From positions 62,001 to 126,000 of the forward strand of contig NZ_JQEC01000006.1 in assembly GCF_000764185.1 (NCBI RefSeq): 64,000 nucleotides of DNA, given 5' to 3'. Each line of letters begins with the position of its first letter. The first letter of the stretch is position 1. Below the pieces are notes generated by a model. That model ran no database searches. It was not told where the DNA came from and saw only the letters and a program-made list of their open reading frames with translations. Shown here piece by piece: positions 34,901 to 43,400 of this stretch. The translations under genes and the position numbers were made by a program. Source of the stretch: Colwellia psychrerythraea. Its GTDB lineage: Bacteria > Pseudomonadota > Gammaproteobacteria > Enterobacterales > Alteromonadaceae.

Positions 34901-36646
34901 AGTGTGGAAGACGTAACCGGTAATAAAACGGAGATACGTAGAACAGTAGGATTTTTAACTAGTGGTAAGAATAGTAATATTACTATTACCCCTATTAATG
35001 ATGCAGATTTGGTTGAGAAAGAAACCTATAGCTTTTCTGTTGACGTTACCGATGGTAACGCTGTTTCAAATACTATTACCGTTGTTGCTTCTCAAGGGAC
35101 GGTTAAGTTAGTTAGTGGTGATGAATACACGCTAATACCACCAGCTAATTATAATGGTGACATATTTGTTATGGTGATCGTTGTCGATGATGAAAACTCT
35201 TCTGATGCAGATAGTTCAAGTTTCACCGTATCCGTAACACAGCTAAACGATGCCCCTACGTCTGTTACTGCAACAATTTCAACCACTACGAATACTGTGA
35301 GTTCCGCGGTTAATGCAGAAATAGTAGACCCTGATTTCAATGATACACACACCATCACCATTAAAGTTGAACCTACAAATGGCTCAGTGATAATTGATGG
35401 CACTGCACTAGTCTATAAGCCTAATAATGGCTTTCACGGAACTGACTCTTTTGAGGTAACTGTGACGGATAGTGGTGATTTAAGTGTTGATGGTACTATT
35501 AGTGTCATTGTTAACCAATTTAATACAGCGCCTATTTCTGTTAGTGCGACCATTGAAACGACTATGAACACTGCCAGTGCAGAAGTTTATGTTGATATAG
35601 TAGACCCCGACCTTAATGATACTCATATCATAACTATCAACACTGAACCTGTTAATGGTTCAGTGTTGATAAATGGCACTGCAGTAATCTATACGCCGAA
35701 CAGTGACTTTCACGGGACAGATTCTTTTGATATTACGGTCACCGATAGCGGCGGTTTAAGTATTGATGGCATCATTAGTGTTATGGTAAATGAATTAAAT
35801 ACAGCACCCAAGTTTGAAGCACCTCTTATTGGAACCACAATGAATACTGCCAGCGTAGAGGTTAATATTGAGGTGGTAGATCCTGATCCAAATGATACTC
35901 ATACAATCATTATTAAAACCGAACCGGCTAACGGCTCAGTGGCAATTAATGGAATAGCATTAGTTTATACGCCAAATAGTGACTTTCATGGGGCAGATTC
36001 ATTCGAGATTACGGTAACTGATAGTCATGGTTTAAATGTCAGCGGTACTATTAATGTCGTTGTTAATGAACTAAACACAGCCCCAAAATCTGTGACAGCC
36101 CTTATTGAAACTGTTATGAATACGGTTAGTGAAAAAGTGACTGTTGATATCGTTGATGTTGATAGTGGCGATACTCATGTATTAACGTTCAAAACAGAGC
36201 CCTATTATGGAACTGCCGTTATCGATGGTATTACTTTGACTTATACCCCGAAAGTAGATTTTTTCGGTGGTGAAACTTTTGCAATTACAGTAACCGACAG
36301 CGGTGGTTTAAGTGTTGATGGTAAAGTTAATGTAACAGTAGCTGCTACGGATACAGGCGGCGGTGACACAGGCGGCGGTGACACAGGCGGCGGTGACACA
36401 GGCGGCGGTGACACAGGCGGCGGTGACACAGGTGGCGGTGACACAGGCGGCGGTGACACAGGCGGTGGTGACACAGGCGGTGGTGACACAGGTGGCGGTG
36501 ACACAGGTGGCGGTGACACTGGCGGCGGTGATACAGTAAATAATATAACACCGGAAGAGAAAGATGAGGGTGGTAGTTTTAACTTTTATATTTTGCTTTT
36601 ATTGTTAAGTGTTTGGGTTAATAAAGCCTTGAAGTATAGAAGGTAG
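31979..36646 (+). CDS. Giant secreted diheme protein with propeller, Ig-like repeats and GlyGly-CTERM-like tail
   Basis: The 1555-aa protein has a Sec signal peptide (about residues 1-24, ending AKAFAQ). An N-terminal region (about 25-650) holds PD40/TolB-like propeller blades (AVSFDGKTIAFS, LAFTSNR), as in HzsA-related proteins. Two c-type haem sites follow: Cys687-x-x-Cys-His (CGGCH) and Cys762 (CTSCH in FQQRCTSCHGG). Residues about 1000-1088 form one Ig/cadherin-like module. Four exact 92-aa modules run from about 1089 to 1456, then twelve TGGGD repeats. The tail is EGGSFNFYILLLLLSVWVNK ending in RR: Gly-Gly, hydrophobic helix, basic end. That is the GlyGly-CTERM pattern (rhombosortase, type II secretion) rather than PEP-CTERM. 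Probably a surface redox or binding protein; activity unknown. Confidence 0.8.
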   Translation: MIKAKFINSIILVFVFFLQAKAFAQDPIVYSRCARTTATFDLQADVTINGQVQQASRLMKGLDIYDVLPDVTNFFGDFSAPCDLMFRDDQGNERVLYDCSSTSTDANSCAALDPAVSFDGKTIAFSVFRGTLKNHALYIRHDIIDENADPTYTDKLDLPNKRLETTGAHLHTVDVATGALSIQPYEEGIYDSGPAFLANGRLAFTSNRDKHSTTVVWRSTGSKVGTRIWSVDLNWKNLDLSSHHSLSQEQHPYLLKNGRLAYSSWQILGAQPFRYTNGSIGGFNTLDNMFNIYSQFPDGAENFALFGQHSGSHYPSYFGEDHNAAHFLTQTSDERIWFADYYRGNNNGLGALIGFLAESNGQEGMAPSESQDHADLFVPRDVINFASWAINGDQVSTTLSSPSIKHPNYTSDLIFSGKAGHPAALSNNGLMLSWGKGPCSTLASGQIFKDLGRTVPPLVDGSGSGVAMNMMTHLNLDTPACDVGIYRATTIPSLHPGDLELIVDSPNWHEIMAKAVVPYITIHGVEKPENIASSADKLAHPLLEKGTPFGLLGAASITDRETHPQEGIKFVGEKQFNLQGTDTVNYNDEDLCGVRILSVMPNRDRNTFYGLSNLFGERVGILGEFSVLNKDDAGNVINDISGHADTSFLVRFPANSPYLMQGIDCKGRTLNTDMTWQSLRPGEKKTCGGCHVHSKPSRITFEDSHAATPGYTVPRLGEGIIPLLNGKVNDNGKETVTIKEVPGYAMSIDFTRDIMPIFQQRCTSCHGGDSPEADLALDIAGDNKRNKIPNATWWCLVGDYKQECLSAANQFNTGEGSNNTAFRRPQVSKYIRAFNSLGSLLYWKAANERTDRNTDASYADDIDFGVDHPTTITADELGMLSRWIDIGVPGGDDELLDTQKPTLHMVPASTDETVSKVKIGTVDIGSGINPASLVVCVLDSQDNCTNIAANAEMSGVIILDLNQTLTDPTIEILASVEDVTGNKTEIRRTVGFLTSGKNSNITITPINDADLVEKETYSFSVDVTDGNAVSNTITVVASQGTVKLVSGDEYTLIPPANYNGDIFVMVIVVDDENSSDADSSSFTVSVTQLNDAPTSVTATISTTTNTVSSAVNAEIVDPDFNDTHTITIKVEPTNGSVIIDGTALVYKPNNGFHGTDSFEVTVTDSGDLSVDGTISVIVNQFNTAPISVSATIETTMNTASAEVYVDIVDPDLNDTHIITINTEPVNGSVLINGTAVIYTPNSDFHGTDSFDITVTDSGGLSIDGIISVMVNELNTAPKFEAPLIGTTMNTASVEVNIEVVDPDPNDTHTIIIKTEPANGSVAINGIALVYTPNSDFHGADSFEITVTDSHGLNVSGTINVVVNELNTAPKSVTALIETVMNTVSEKVTVDIVDVDSGDTHVLTFKTEPYYGTAVIDGITLTYTPKVDFFGGETFAITVTDSGGLSVDGKVNVTVAATDTGGGDTGGGDTGGGDTGGGDTGGGDTGGGDTGGGDTGGGDTGGGDTGGGDTGGGDTGGGDTVNNITPEEKDEGGSFNFYILLLLLSVWVNKALKYRR
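35243..36346 (+). repeat. Four tandem 276-bp repeats (Ig/cadherin-like modules)
   Basis: Units begin at 35243, 35519, 35795 and 36071, each starting at a Leu/Phe-Asn-Asp/Thr-Ala-Pro codon block, so the spacing is exactly 276 bases (92 codons). Shared landmarks in every unit are DTH near the middle, EP-x-x-G, and SF/TF-x-ITVTDS near the end. The second and third units are most alike (NSDFHGTDSF/NSDFHGADSF), which suggests recent duplication or gene conversion. Confidence 0.88.
36353..36532 (+). repeat. Minisatellite, twelve 15-bp units encoding Thr-Gly-Gly-Gly-Asp
   Basis: There are twelve in-frame copies of ACAGGCGGCGGTGAC with synonymous changes (GGC/GGT at the first two Gly codons, ACT and GAT in the last unit). 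It encodes a flexible acidic linker between the last Ig-like module and the C-terminal anchor. The unit is a multiple of three, so copy-number changes keep the frame and alter linker length only. Confidence 0.95.
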
Positions 36647-36682
36647 GGTATGAAAAAATTGCATGTCGACTTGCTCTAGAAC

Positions 36683-36730
36683 TGATTAGGACATAAAAAA
36701 CCTATGTCCTAATCATTAAGTTTTAAAGTT
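36683..36730. terminator. Bidirectional terminator between haem protein and tag-like gene
   Basis: A perfect 13-base stem (TGATTAGGACATA at 36683-36695 with its complement at 36703-36715) encloses a 7-base loop and is followed by TTAAGTTTTAAAG. It lies between the convergent ends at 36646 and 36730, so it can serve both genes; neither side has an ideal T run. Confidence 0.7.
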
Positions 36731-37467
36731 TAATCAACCTGTACATAATTATCGCCACACGAAAACGCAATTAAGCGGCTTAATTGCGTTAAGCTATAAC
36801 CGCTCTTTTTCTGTAATTCATTAAAATACATTTGGATGGCAGTTAAACTCTTTTTACTCTGTAAACCGCCATCTATTATCTGTTGGGCTCTTAAATAAGC
36901 TTCTACATCACTGCTTAAAATGAAGGTATCTTTGCCTAACAATCTAAGGGCGTATGGTCCGGTATTACCACCTAGGCGTTGACCATTTTTTTTCAGGTAA
37001 GCCCATAAACCAATAATATCTTCACATGGCCAATCATAAATAAATTGCGCAAAACTGATGTTTTTATCGACTGTGATATCAAACATCATCTGTGCATTGG
37101 CTTTAATAGTTTTAACTTTATTATAATTACGAATTATTTTGGGATCGGCAGCTTTTCTCTCCAGCATTTCTTCTGGCATCATTAACATTTTTTCAATATT
37201 AAAATTAAAAAAGTGTTCTTCAAAGTCTGGCCATTTATTTTCTACTACACGCCAAACAAAACCCGATTTGAAGATTTGTTTAGTAAAGGCTGCCAGAATA
37301 CGATCATCACCAAGCTCAGTGATACTTTGTTGTGCAGCGGTATCATCGAGTAACTGTTTACCAATGATTTTCTTGCCAAGTAAAGCGTGTAAAGCACTTG
37401 TTCCGCCTTTTCTTTCGGCCGCGCGGTCGAAGATTGCTTTAAAGGTTTCAGGCTTATTTAAACTCAT
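36730..37467 (-). CDS. DNA-3-methyladenine glycosylase I-like protein
   Basis: The 245-aa protein is related to the Tag/Adenine_glyco family of base-excision glycosylases. Matching segments are ILAAFTKQIFKSGFVWRVVENKWPDFEEHFFNFN (as two adjoining blocks, residues 57-90), KIIRNYNKVKTIKANAQMMF, and GPYALRLLGKDTFILSSDVE near residue 170. The classical N-terminal Cys-rich start of Tag is missing, so zinc-binding residues differ from the E. coli enzyme and the substrate is uncertain. The start codon overlaps the end of the decayed barrel gene upstream (37454). It is transcribed away from prlC and convergent with the haem protein gene. Confidence 0.75.
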   Translation of the reverse strand: MSLNKPETFKAIFDRAAERKGGTSALHALLGKKIIGKQLLDDTAAQQSITELGDDRILAAFTKQIFKSGFVWRVVENKWPDFEEHFFNFNIEKMLMMPEEMLERKAADPKIIRNYNKVKTIKANAQMMFDITVDKNISFAQFIYDWPCEDIIGLWAYLKKNGQRLGGNTGPYALRLLGKDTFILSSDVEAYLRAQQIIDGGLQSKKSLTAIQMYFNELQKKSGYSLTQLSRLIAFSCGDNYVQVD

Positions 37468-38145
37468 ATGTGTATGTTATTCCTATTTTGCTTATACGGT
37501 CAAAATCATCATCTGTGATAAAACCAAAAAGGTTAAAATAATGATGAGTCTTGAGCTTGTAGCTAACGCCAAAAATTACTATAACCACCAGGGTCTATAC
37601 CTCCACCGACAAAGGCTAATACAGTCCAGTGTTCTGTGATAGGGCGTAGAGCCATAGTGCCTAAATAGCCGCCATTACTGGTGTTTTGTACCATAACAAT
37701 ATTATTTTCTAAAATTGTCTCATCCTTAAAAACAATTTACCCCTTGATTATGATTAAAGCCTGCCATAGGGAAAATCATCCACTCACCGGTATCAATACC
37801 AAGAGCACTTAAGGGAACAAAATTACCAATAGAATAATTATTTTTATGGTGACCGTCATCATACTCAGAGCGACTCAATGAAAAATTCATTATGCAAAAA
37901 TCAAAATCAAAAAGCCAATAACCACCCAATCGCCATTCATATTGGTTCTAGCATTAATCTTTCGTATAGGGGCAAGAGCCAAATAGTCGGAGGTACTTAA
38001 ATTATCGGTATAACCAAGTCCGACTCTAGTAATGATTTTAGTGGGATCATCTTGATGTTTTTCTTCTACTTTTGTTTCACTAGCTGCTGTGACGTAGCTA
38101 GTGAAACCAAGCAGGACAATTATTAAATAACGCAGATTCTAGTCT
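37454..38145 (-). pseudogene. Frameshifted outer-membrane beta-barrel protein
   Basis: Reading the minus strand, one protein can be followed through three frames. It starts with a signal peptide (RYLIIVLLGFTSYVTAASE), out of frame with the ATG near 38147. It then reads DDPTKIITRVGLGYTDNLST, shifts near 37940 to EWRLGGYWLFDFDF and SRSEYDDGHHKNNYSIGNFV, and shifts again near 37740 to DETILENNIVMVQNTSNGGY and LAFVGGGIDPGGY. A further shift near 37565 gives FGVSYKLKTHHYFNLFGF and the end ITYTYEFK, typical of a barrel. At least three or four frameshifts make it non-functional. Intact length would be about 225 aa. It ends inside the start of the tag-like gene. Confidence 0.75.
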
Positions 38146-38158
38146 TAGCATCTTACCG

Positions 38159-40210
38159 TTAAGCATTGATACCACAGTGGCGCAATAAAGCATCAATCTC
38201 TGGTGCGCGACCTCGGAATTTTTGGAATAATTCACTCGGCTCTTCACTGCCACCTTTTTCTAGGATATTGGTTAAAAATGACTGTCCGGTTGCTTCGTTA
38301 AAGATACCTTGCTCTTCAAATAAACCAAAAGCATCAGCGGATAATACCTCCGCCCATTTGTAGCTGTAATAACCTGCTGAATAACCACCACCAAAGATAT
38401 GGCTAAAACCATGTTGGAAACGGTTAAACTCAGGTGCTTTTACCACAGAATATTGAGATCTAACATTATCTAAAACTTGTTGAATATGCTTTTCATTGTT
38501 CAATGCTTTGGGCTCAAAGCTTTCATGCATAGTAAAATCGAAGATACTGAATTCTAATTGACGTAACATTTGCATCGCTGATTGAAAGTTTTTGGCTGCG
38601 AGCATTTTATCTAACATTTCTTGCGGTAATGGCTCACCACTTTCAAAATGGCCAGAAATAAAGGCTAAAGCTTCAGGTTGCCAGCACCAATTTTCTAAAA
38701 ATTGACTCGGAAGCTCTACCGCATCCCAAGGAACGCCATTAATACAGGCAACACTGCTGGCATTAATTTGGCTTAACATATGGTGAATTCCATGACCAAA
38801 CTCATGGAATAAGGTTACCACTTCATTATGAGTAAATAATGCCGGATTATTGCCTACAGGACCGTTAAAGTTACAGGTTAAGTACGCTACTGGGTATTGA
38901 ATCGAACCATCAGATCTTTGACTACGACCAACACAAACATCCATCCAAGCACCGCCACGTTTTTTCTCACGGGCATAAAGGTCTAAATAGAAACTACCAC
39001 GCTTTTCACCGGCTTTATCAACTATGTCATAAAAGTTAACATCGTCATGCCAAACATCAACGTTTTCACGCTGTGTAATGGATAGGCCAAATAATTTATC
39101 TACGACAGCAAACAAACCAGATATCACTTTATCTTTTGGGAAGTAAGGACGTAATTGCTCGTCTGAAATAGCATAACGACTTTGTTTTAACTTCTCACTG
39201 TAATAAGCCAAATCCCAAGCTTGTAAGTTTCCTTGCTTGAACTCACTGGCGGCAAAGTCACTTAGCTCTTTAAAGTCTTGTTTACCCTGGTGTTGTGATT
39301 TTATGGCCAAATCTTCAAGAAACTGCATTACTTCACGAGTAGAGTTTGCCATTTTGGTAGCTAGTGAGTGTTGGGCATAGTTGTCAAAATCGAGTAAATT
39401 GGCTAATTCATGTCTTAAGCTTAATAACTCATCCATAATGTCGCTGTTATTAAACTCATTAGCGTTAGGGCCTTGATCTGAGGCACGGGTAACAAAGGCA
39501 GTATAAAGTTGTTCACGTAAATCAGTATTATCGCAATACATCATTACCGGTAGATAGCTTGGTATATCTAGGGTAAAGGTAAATCCTTGTTGTTCTTTTG
39601 ATGTTGCTAATTCTTGAGCAGCAGCTAAAGCGCTGTCAGGTAAGCCGGTTAACTCATCTTTATTTTCAATGGTAATACTAAAAGCATGAGTGGCATCGAG
39701 TACGTTATTGCTAAAACTTGAGCTGAGTTCAGATAAGCGGGTCTTAATTTCACCGTAACGCTTTTTATTTTCATCATTTAGCGCTATGCCTGATAATTTA
39801 AAATCGCGTAGTACATTGGTGATAACTTTTTGTTGAGCTATGTCTAGTTGTTCAAATTCATTGCCATTCTTAACACTCAGGTAGGCTTGATATAAACCCT
39901 CATGTTGACCAACAAAGGTGCCGTATTCGGACAAAATTGGTAAGCAAGATTCATAAGCATCACGCAATTCATCACTACTGAGCACCGAATTCATATGAGA
40001 AACCGGTGACCATAACTTTGATAACACATCATCAATGTCATCAATTGGCATAACTAAATTCTGCCAAGTAAATCCATCATTGTCAGCTAGAACTTGTTTA
40101 ATAACTTTTTTACAATCACTAATGGCTTGCTCAACAGCAGGTTTAACATGCTCAGGTTTAATTTTTGAAAAGATAGGTAGTTCGTTAGATACTAATAATG
40201 GATTGGTCAT
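38159..40210 (-). CDS. prlC: Oligopeptidase A
   Basis: Cytoplasmic M3-family zinc metallopeptidase that degrades oligopeptides, including cleaved signal peptides. At 683 aa it has the usual OpdA length. The metal site is His469-Glu-Phe-Gly-His473 (LFHEFGHGIHHML), with the third ligand region further on (ELPSQFLENW). The C-terminal FGGGYSAGYYSYKWAEVLSA is the family's conserved block. The start MTNPLLVSNELPIF also matches the family. It is divergent from the large sensor gene, with a 280-base spacer that holds a 22-base palindrome. prlC and gor lie close together here, as in several other gammaproteobacteria. Confidence 0.96.
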   Translation of the reverse strand: MTNPLLVSNELPIFSKIKPEHVKPAVEQAISDCKKVIKQVLADNDGFTWQNLVMPIDDIDDVLSKLWSPVSHMNSVLSSDELRDAYESCLPILSEYGTFVGQHEGLYQAYLSVKNGNEFEQLDIAQQKVITNVLRDFKLSGIALNDENKKRYGEIKTRLSELSSSFSNNVLDATHAFSITIENKDELTGLPDSALAAAQELATSKEQQGFTFTLDIPSYLPVMMYCDNTDLREQLYTAFVTRASDQGPNANEFNNSDIMDELLSLRHELANLLDFDNYAQHSLATKMANSTREVMQFLEDLAIKSQHQGKQDFKELSDFAASEFKQGNLQAWDLAYYSEKLKQSRYAISDEQLRPYFPKDKVISGLFAVVDKLFGLSITQRENVDVWHDDVNFYDIVDKAGEKRGSFYLDLYAREKKRGGAWMDVCVGRSQRSDGSIQYPVAYLTCNFNGPVGNNPALFTHNEVVTLFHEFGHGIHHMLSQINASSVACINGVPWDAVELPSQFLENWCWQPEALAFISGHFESGEPLPQEMLDKMLAAKNFQSAMQMLRQLEFSIFDFTMHESFEPKALNNEKHIQQVLDNVRSQYSVVKAPEFNRFQHGFSHIFGGGYSAGYYSYKWAEVLSADAFGLFEEQGIFNEATGQSFLTNILEKGGSEEPSELFQKFRGRAPEIDALLRHCGINA

Positions 40211-40298
40211 AATGCTTAAAAATTAGTTTATGTTATAAGGAATGTATGACCGATAGAGGCTTTATTCAAGGTTATTGAAGTAATAGTTATAAAATAGT

Positions 40299-40320
40299 TT
40301 TGTTATAAATTTATAACAAA
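40299..40320. promoter_or_regulatory. Perfect 22-base palindrome between prlC and the sensor gene
   Basis: TTTGTTATAAA (40299-40309) is followed directly by its exact complement TTTATAACAAA (40310-40320). It lies 89 bases upstream of the prlC start and 170 bases upstream of the sensor gene. It has no loop, so it looks like an operator rather than a terminator. A near half site, GTTATAAAA, precedes it at 40286. Confidence 0.5.
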
Positions 40321-40490
40321 TATGTACTGATATTTTTATAATTATCTATTAGCGTAGTTTCATTGTAACGACTAAGAAAGCTGTTTGCTCGCAGCTATGT
40401 TTCATTTGATTTATGTTTGCACAAGTTCACAGTTAGCTATACTTTATTACTTCTATATATTTTTATAATTGATTCTGCTGTTGAGTGATT

Positions 40491-43400
40491 ATGCCTAAGA
40501 GTTTACTTATCCCCTTTCTACTAACTCTAACTATTTTATCTAGCGTTATAGTTACCCCAAATAGCTATGCAGCTGTGGAAAATCTATTCTTAGATCATTT
40601 GTCTGTTGATGATGGTTTGTCACAGGGTAGCATTCATTCAATTATCCAAGATAAAACGGGTTTCATTTGGCTAGCCACTGAGCAGGGGCTTAATATTTAT
40701 GATGGCAATAAGGTTAAGCAATTAGCAGGCCCGGATAATAGTTTTGAAAATGCAGCTATCTATAATTTACTTGAAGATAAAAATGGTTTTATTTGGTTAA
40801 ATGTTGATGGAAAAAAACTATATAATTATAATCCGACAACCGACGTATACCAACATATTCCAATAAAAAGCCCGAACAATTCAAACTATTATATTGCCGA
40901 TTTGATTAATAGTAATGACAATAAAATATGGCTATTAACCTCTAAAACTCTCGGTTTCTATAATCAAGTTACCAATGCATATCAGCAAGTAATAGACTTG
41001 GAATCAGAGTTAACCGGTGATCTTTCATTATTTAAAATGTCATTGCTGGATGGTGTTATGTATATGGGCTCACAAGTCGGTATTTTTGCTTATGATATTG
41101 AGAATAATCTCTGGAAAAAGCTACCTCAAATACCCGCTGATACTACCACACAGTCGAACATTGAAGAGCTCAATAAAATATATACCGTACACGCTGATGT
41201 TAATAACACCTTATACCTAGGATCTTACGATGGTTTTTTTGCAATAAAAGTCGATGATGTTAAGGCGTATATTGCCGGTGCATCATCACTACCAAACTAC
41301 CAAAGGCTTATTGAAAATATGGCTGCATGGCAGACAATGTTAGATGGAAATATGCTTTATATTGCTGCCGATAAAGGTTTGTATTCGGTTAATACACTCA
41401 ATAATAGCAGTGATTTTTTGTTTGGTTTTAGTGATTACTTTGACAATATGTCCGATGACAACATAACAACATTGATTAAAGATAATCAGGGCGTTTTTTG
41501 GTTAGGATCTAGGGCTGTAGGTGCCTATCAATGGGATCCCCAAAGAGAATTGATTAAAAATTATGGTTATAAAAAAAACCATCCTGCTAGCTTAAGTTAT
41601 AACGAAGTTTGGCATGCTTTACCCGATAGCTTAAATGATGACTTTCTTTGGGTTGCTACCTCAAATGGTTTGAATCTAATTGATGTAGTAAAACAGCGTG
41701 TAACACCATTTTTAATGAATGATGACTCTAAAAGTATATACACTAGCAGTCACATTTATAGCCTGTTAACGTTAACGCCTGAGCAACTACTTATTTCTAC
41801 TGCTAAAGGTGTGTATCTATTTGATAAAAAGCAAGAGAAAGAATTAGCATTACCATTTAATAATGAAATTAATCAACTACTTGCAGTGGAGCAGTATGAC
41901 ATATTAAAAGAAGACGAATTTCTCTGGTTAGTAAATGAAAAAGGTATTTTTAAAATAAATTTAATCACTGAGGAAATAGATACGTTAAGTGAAATTACTG
42001 AACAGTTCCCTCCTGAAAGGTTTTTATCTTTCTTAGGAACATCACCGCATAATGATTGGTTTTTACTCACCAGCAATGATGGCTTGTGGGGGTTTAATAC
42101 TCGAACACGGGAGTTTGTACAGCTTTATAACTTACCAGGAATATTGGCCGGTGAATATTCCTCTATCGACAATTGGGCAATAGATAAGAATCAAATTTTT
42201 TGGTTAAGTTTTAGTGGTAAAGGATTGATTGGCTTAACTTTGCCAGACTTTAAAGAAAAGTATTTTTACCATAAAGCTAACTCTATTATTGATAATAATA
42301 TTTACGGCGTAATGGCTGATGAAGCTGGGGATATTTGGTTTTCTAGTCATAACGGTTTATTTATGTTGGACTCTGATAGCCAACATATTAGTCATTTTAC
42401 TCGTAAAGATGGTCTCGGCGCGACAGAGTTTAATGGTAGGGCTTATACCCGATTAGCAGATGGTCATTTCGTTTATGGTTCAATGGAAGGTATAAGTATT
42501 TTTAAACCATCGGAATTAAAAAAAGCTCACCATTATAAAAATTTCAAGGTGAGAATTACCGCCGTTGAGTTGTTATCTCGACACGTAACTCTACCCTTGG
42601 CTATCGAAGATAATGCTGTCATTAACCTCAATTATGATGATGTTGGTATTCGTATTGATTTTTCTACTTTTTCCTATGGTAACGAGAAAAGTATAAGTTA
42701 TAAGTCTCATTTGAGTGGGGAAAATAATATTGATTATCCTGCGAGTAGGGAGGCTCACATTACTTTTCCTAGCCTAAGTTCAGGCAAACATACTTTATCT
42801 ATTCAAGCGAAGTCACCTTATACCGGAGAATACTCCGCTCCTGTGCATATTAATTTTAATGTCAGCTTTGCTCCTTGGCGATCGCCAGTGGCATTTATAT
42901 TGTACTTTAGTGTATTTATGGTGGTTATGGTTACTTGGTATCGTTATCGTAAAAAGCAGCAGCAACTGTTGCTTGATGCTCATGAGCAAGTGAAGTACCG
43001 AGAAAACCGTTTGCAGCTGGCATTAACCGGCAGTAATAGTGAAGTATGGGACTGGCAAGCTGAAGATAACTTAATGTTTGGTAAGCGTATTGCTATAGAT
43101 TTAGGCTATGTTGAAGAAGCGCTATTCTACAGTTTTGAAGAGCATGTTTCCTTGATCCATCCAGAAGACCATGATGATTTTATTCGCTGTTGGCAATTAT
43201 TTATTAGCAACGCCAATTTAGACGATAATTTTTCCTGTACTTATCGATTGAAAACCTCGGGTGAAAAGTGGCTTTGGTATAAAGATTTAGGGAAAATTGT
43301 TGCTGTAGATGCTCAGAATAAGCCGATTAGAGTTACAGGCTCTTATACAAATATTACCGAGTCTCGTGCTAATGAAGAGCGAGCGCAGTATTACGGCGAT

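Noticed and set aside
36353..36532. CRISPR-like array
   Set aside because: Units are contiguous 15-mers without unique spacers and lie in frame inside a large gene.
36241..36551. Long antisense frames full of Pro-Pro-Val-Ser or Cys-His-Arg repeats
   Set aside because: They are the reverse reading of the 15-bp minisatellite in the haem protein gene and have no start signal of their own.
37139..37639. 166-codon frame on the plus strand
   Set aside because: It is antisense to the Tag-like gene and the barrel pseudogene and shows no domain features.
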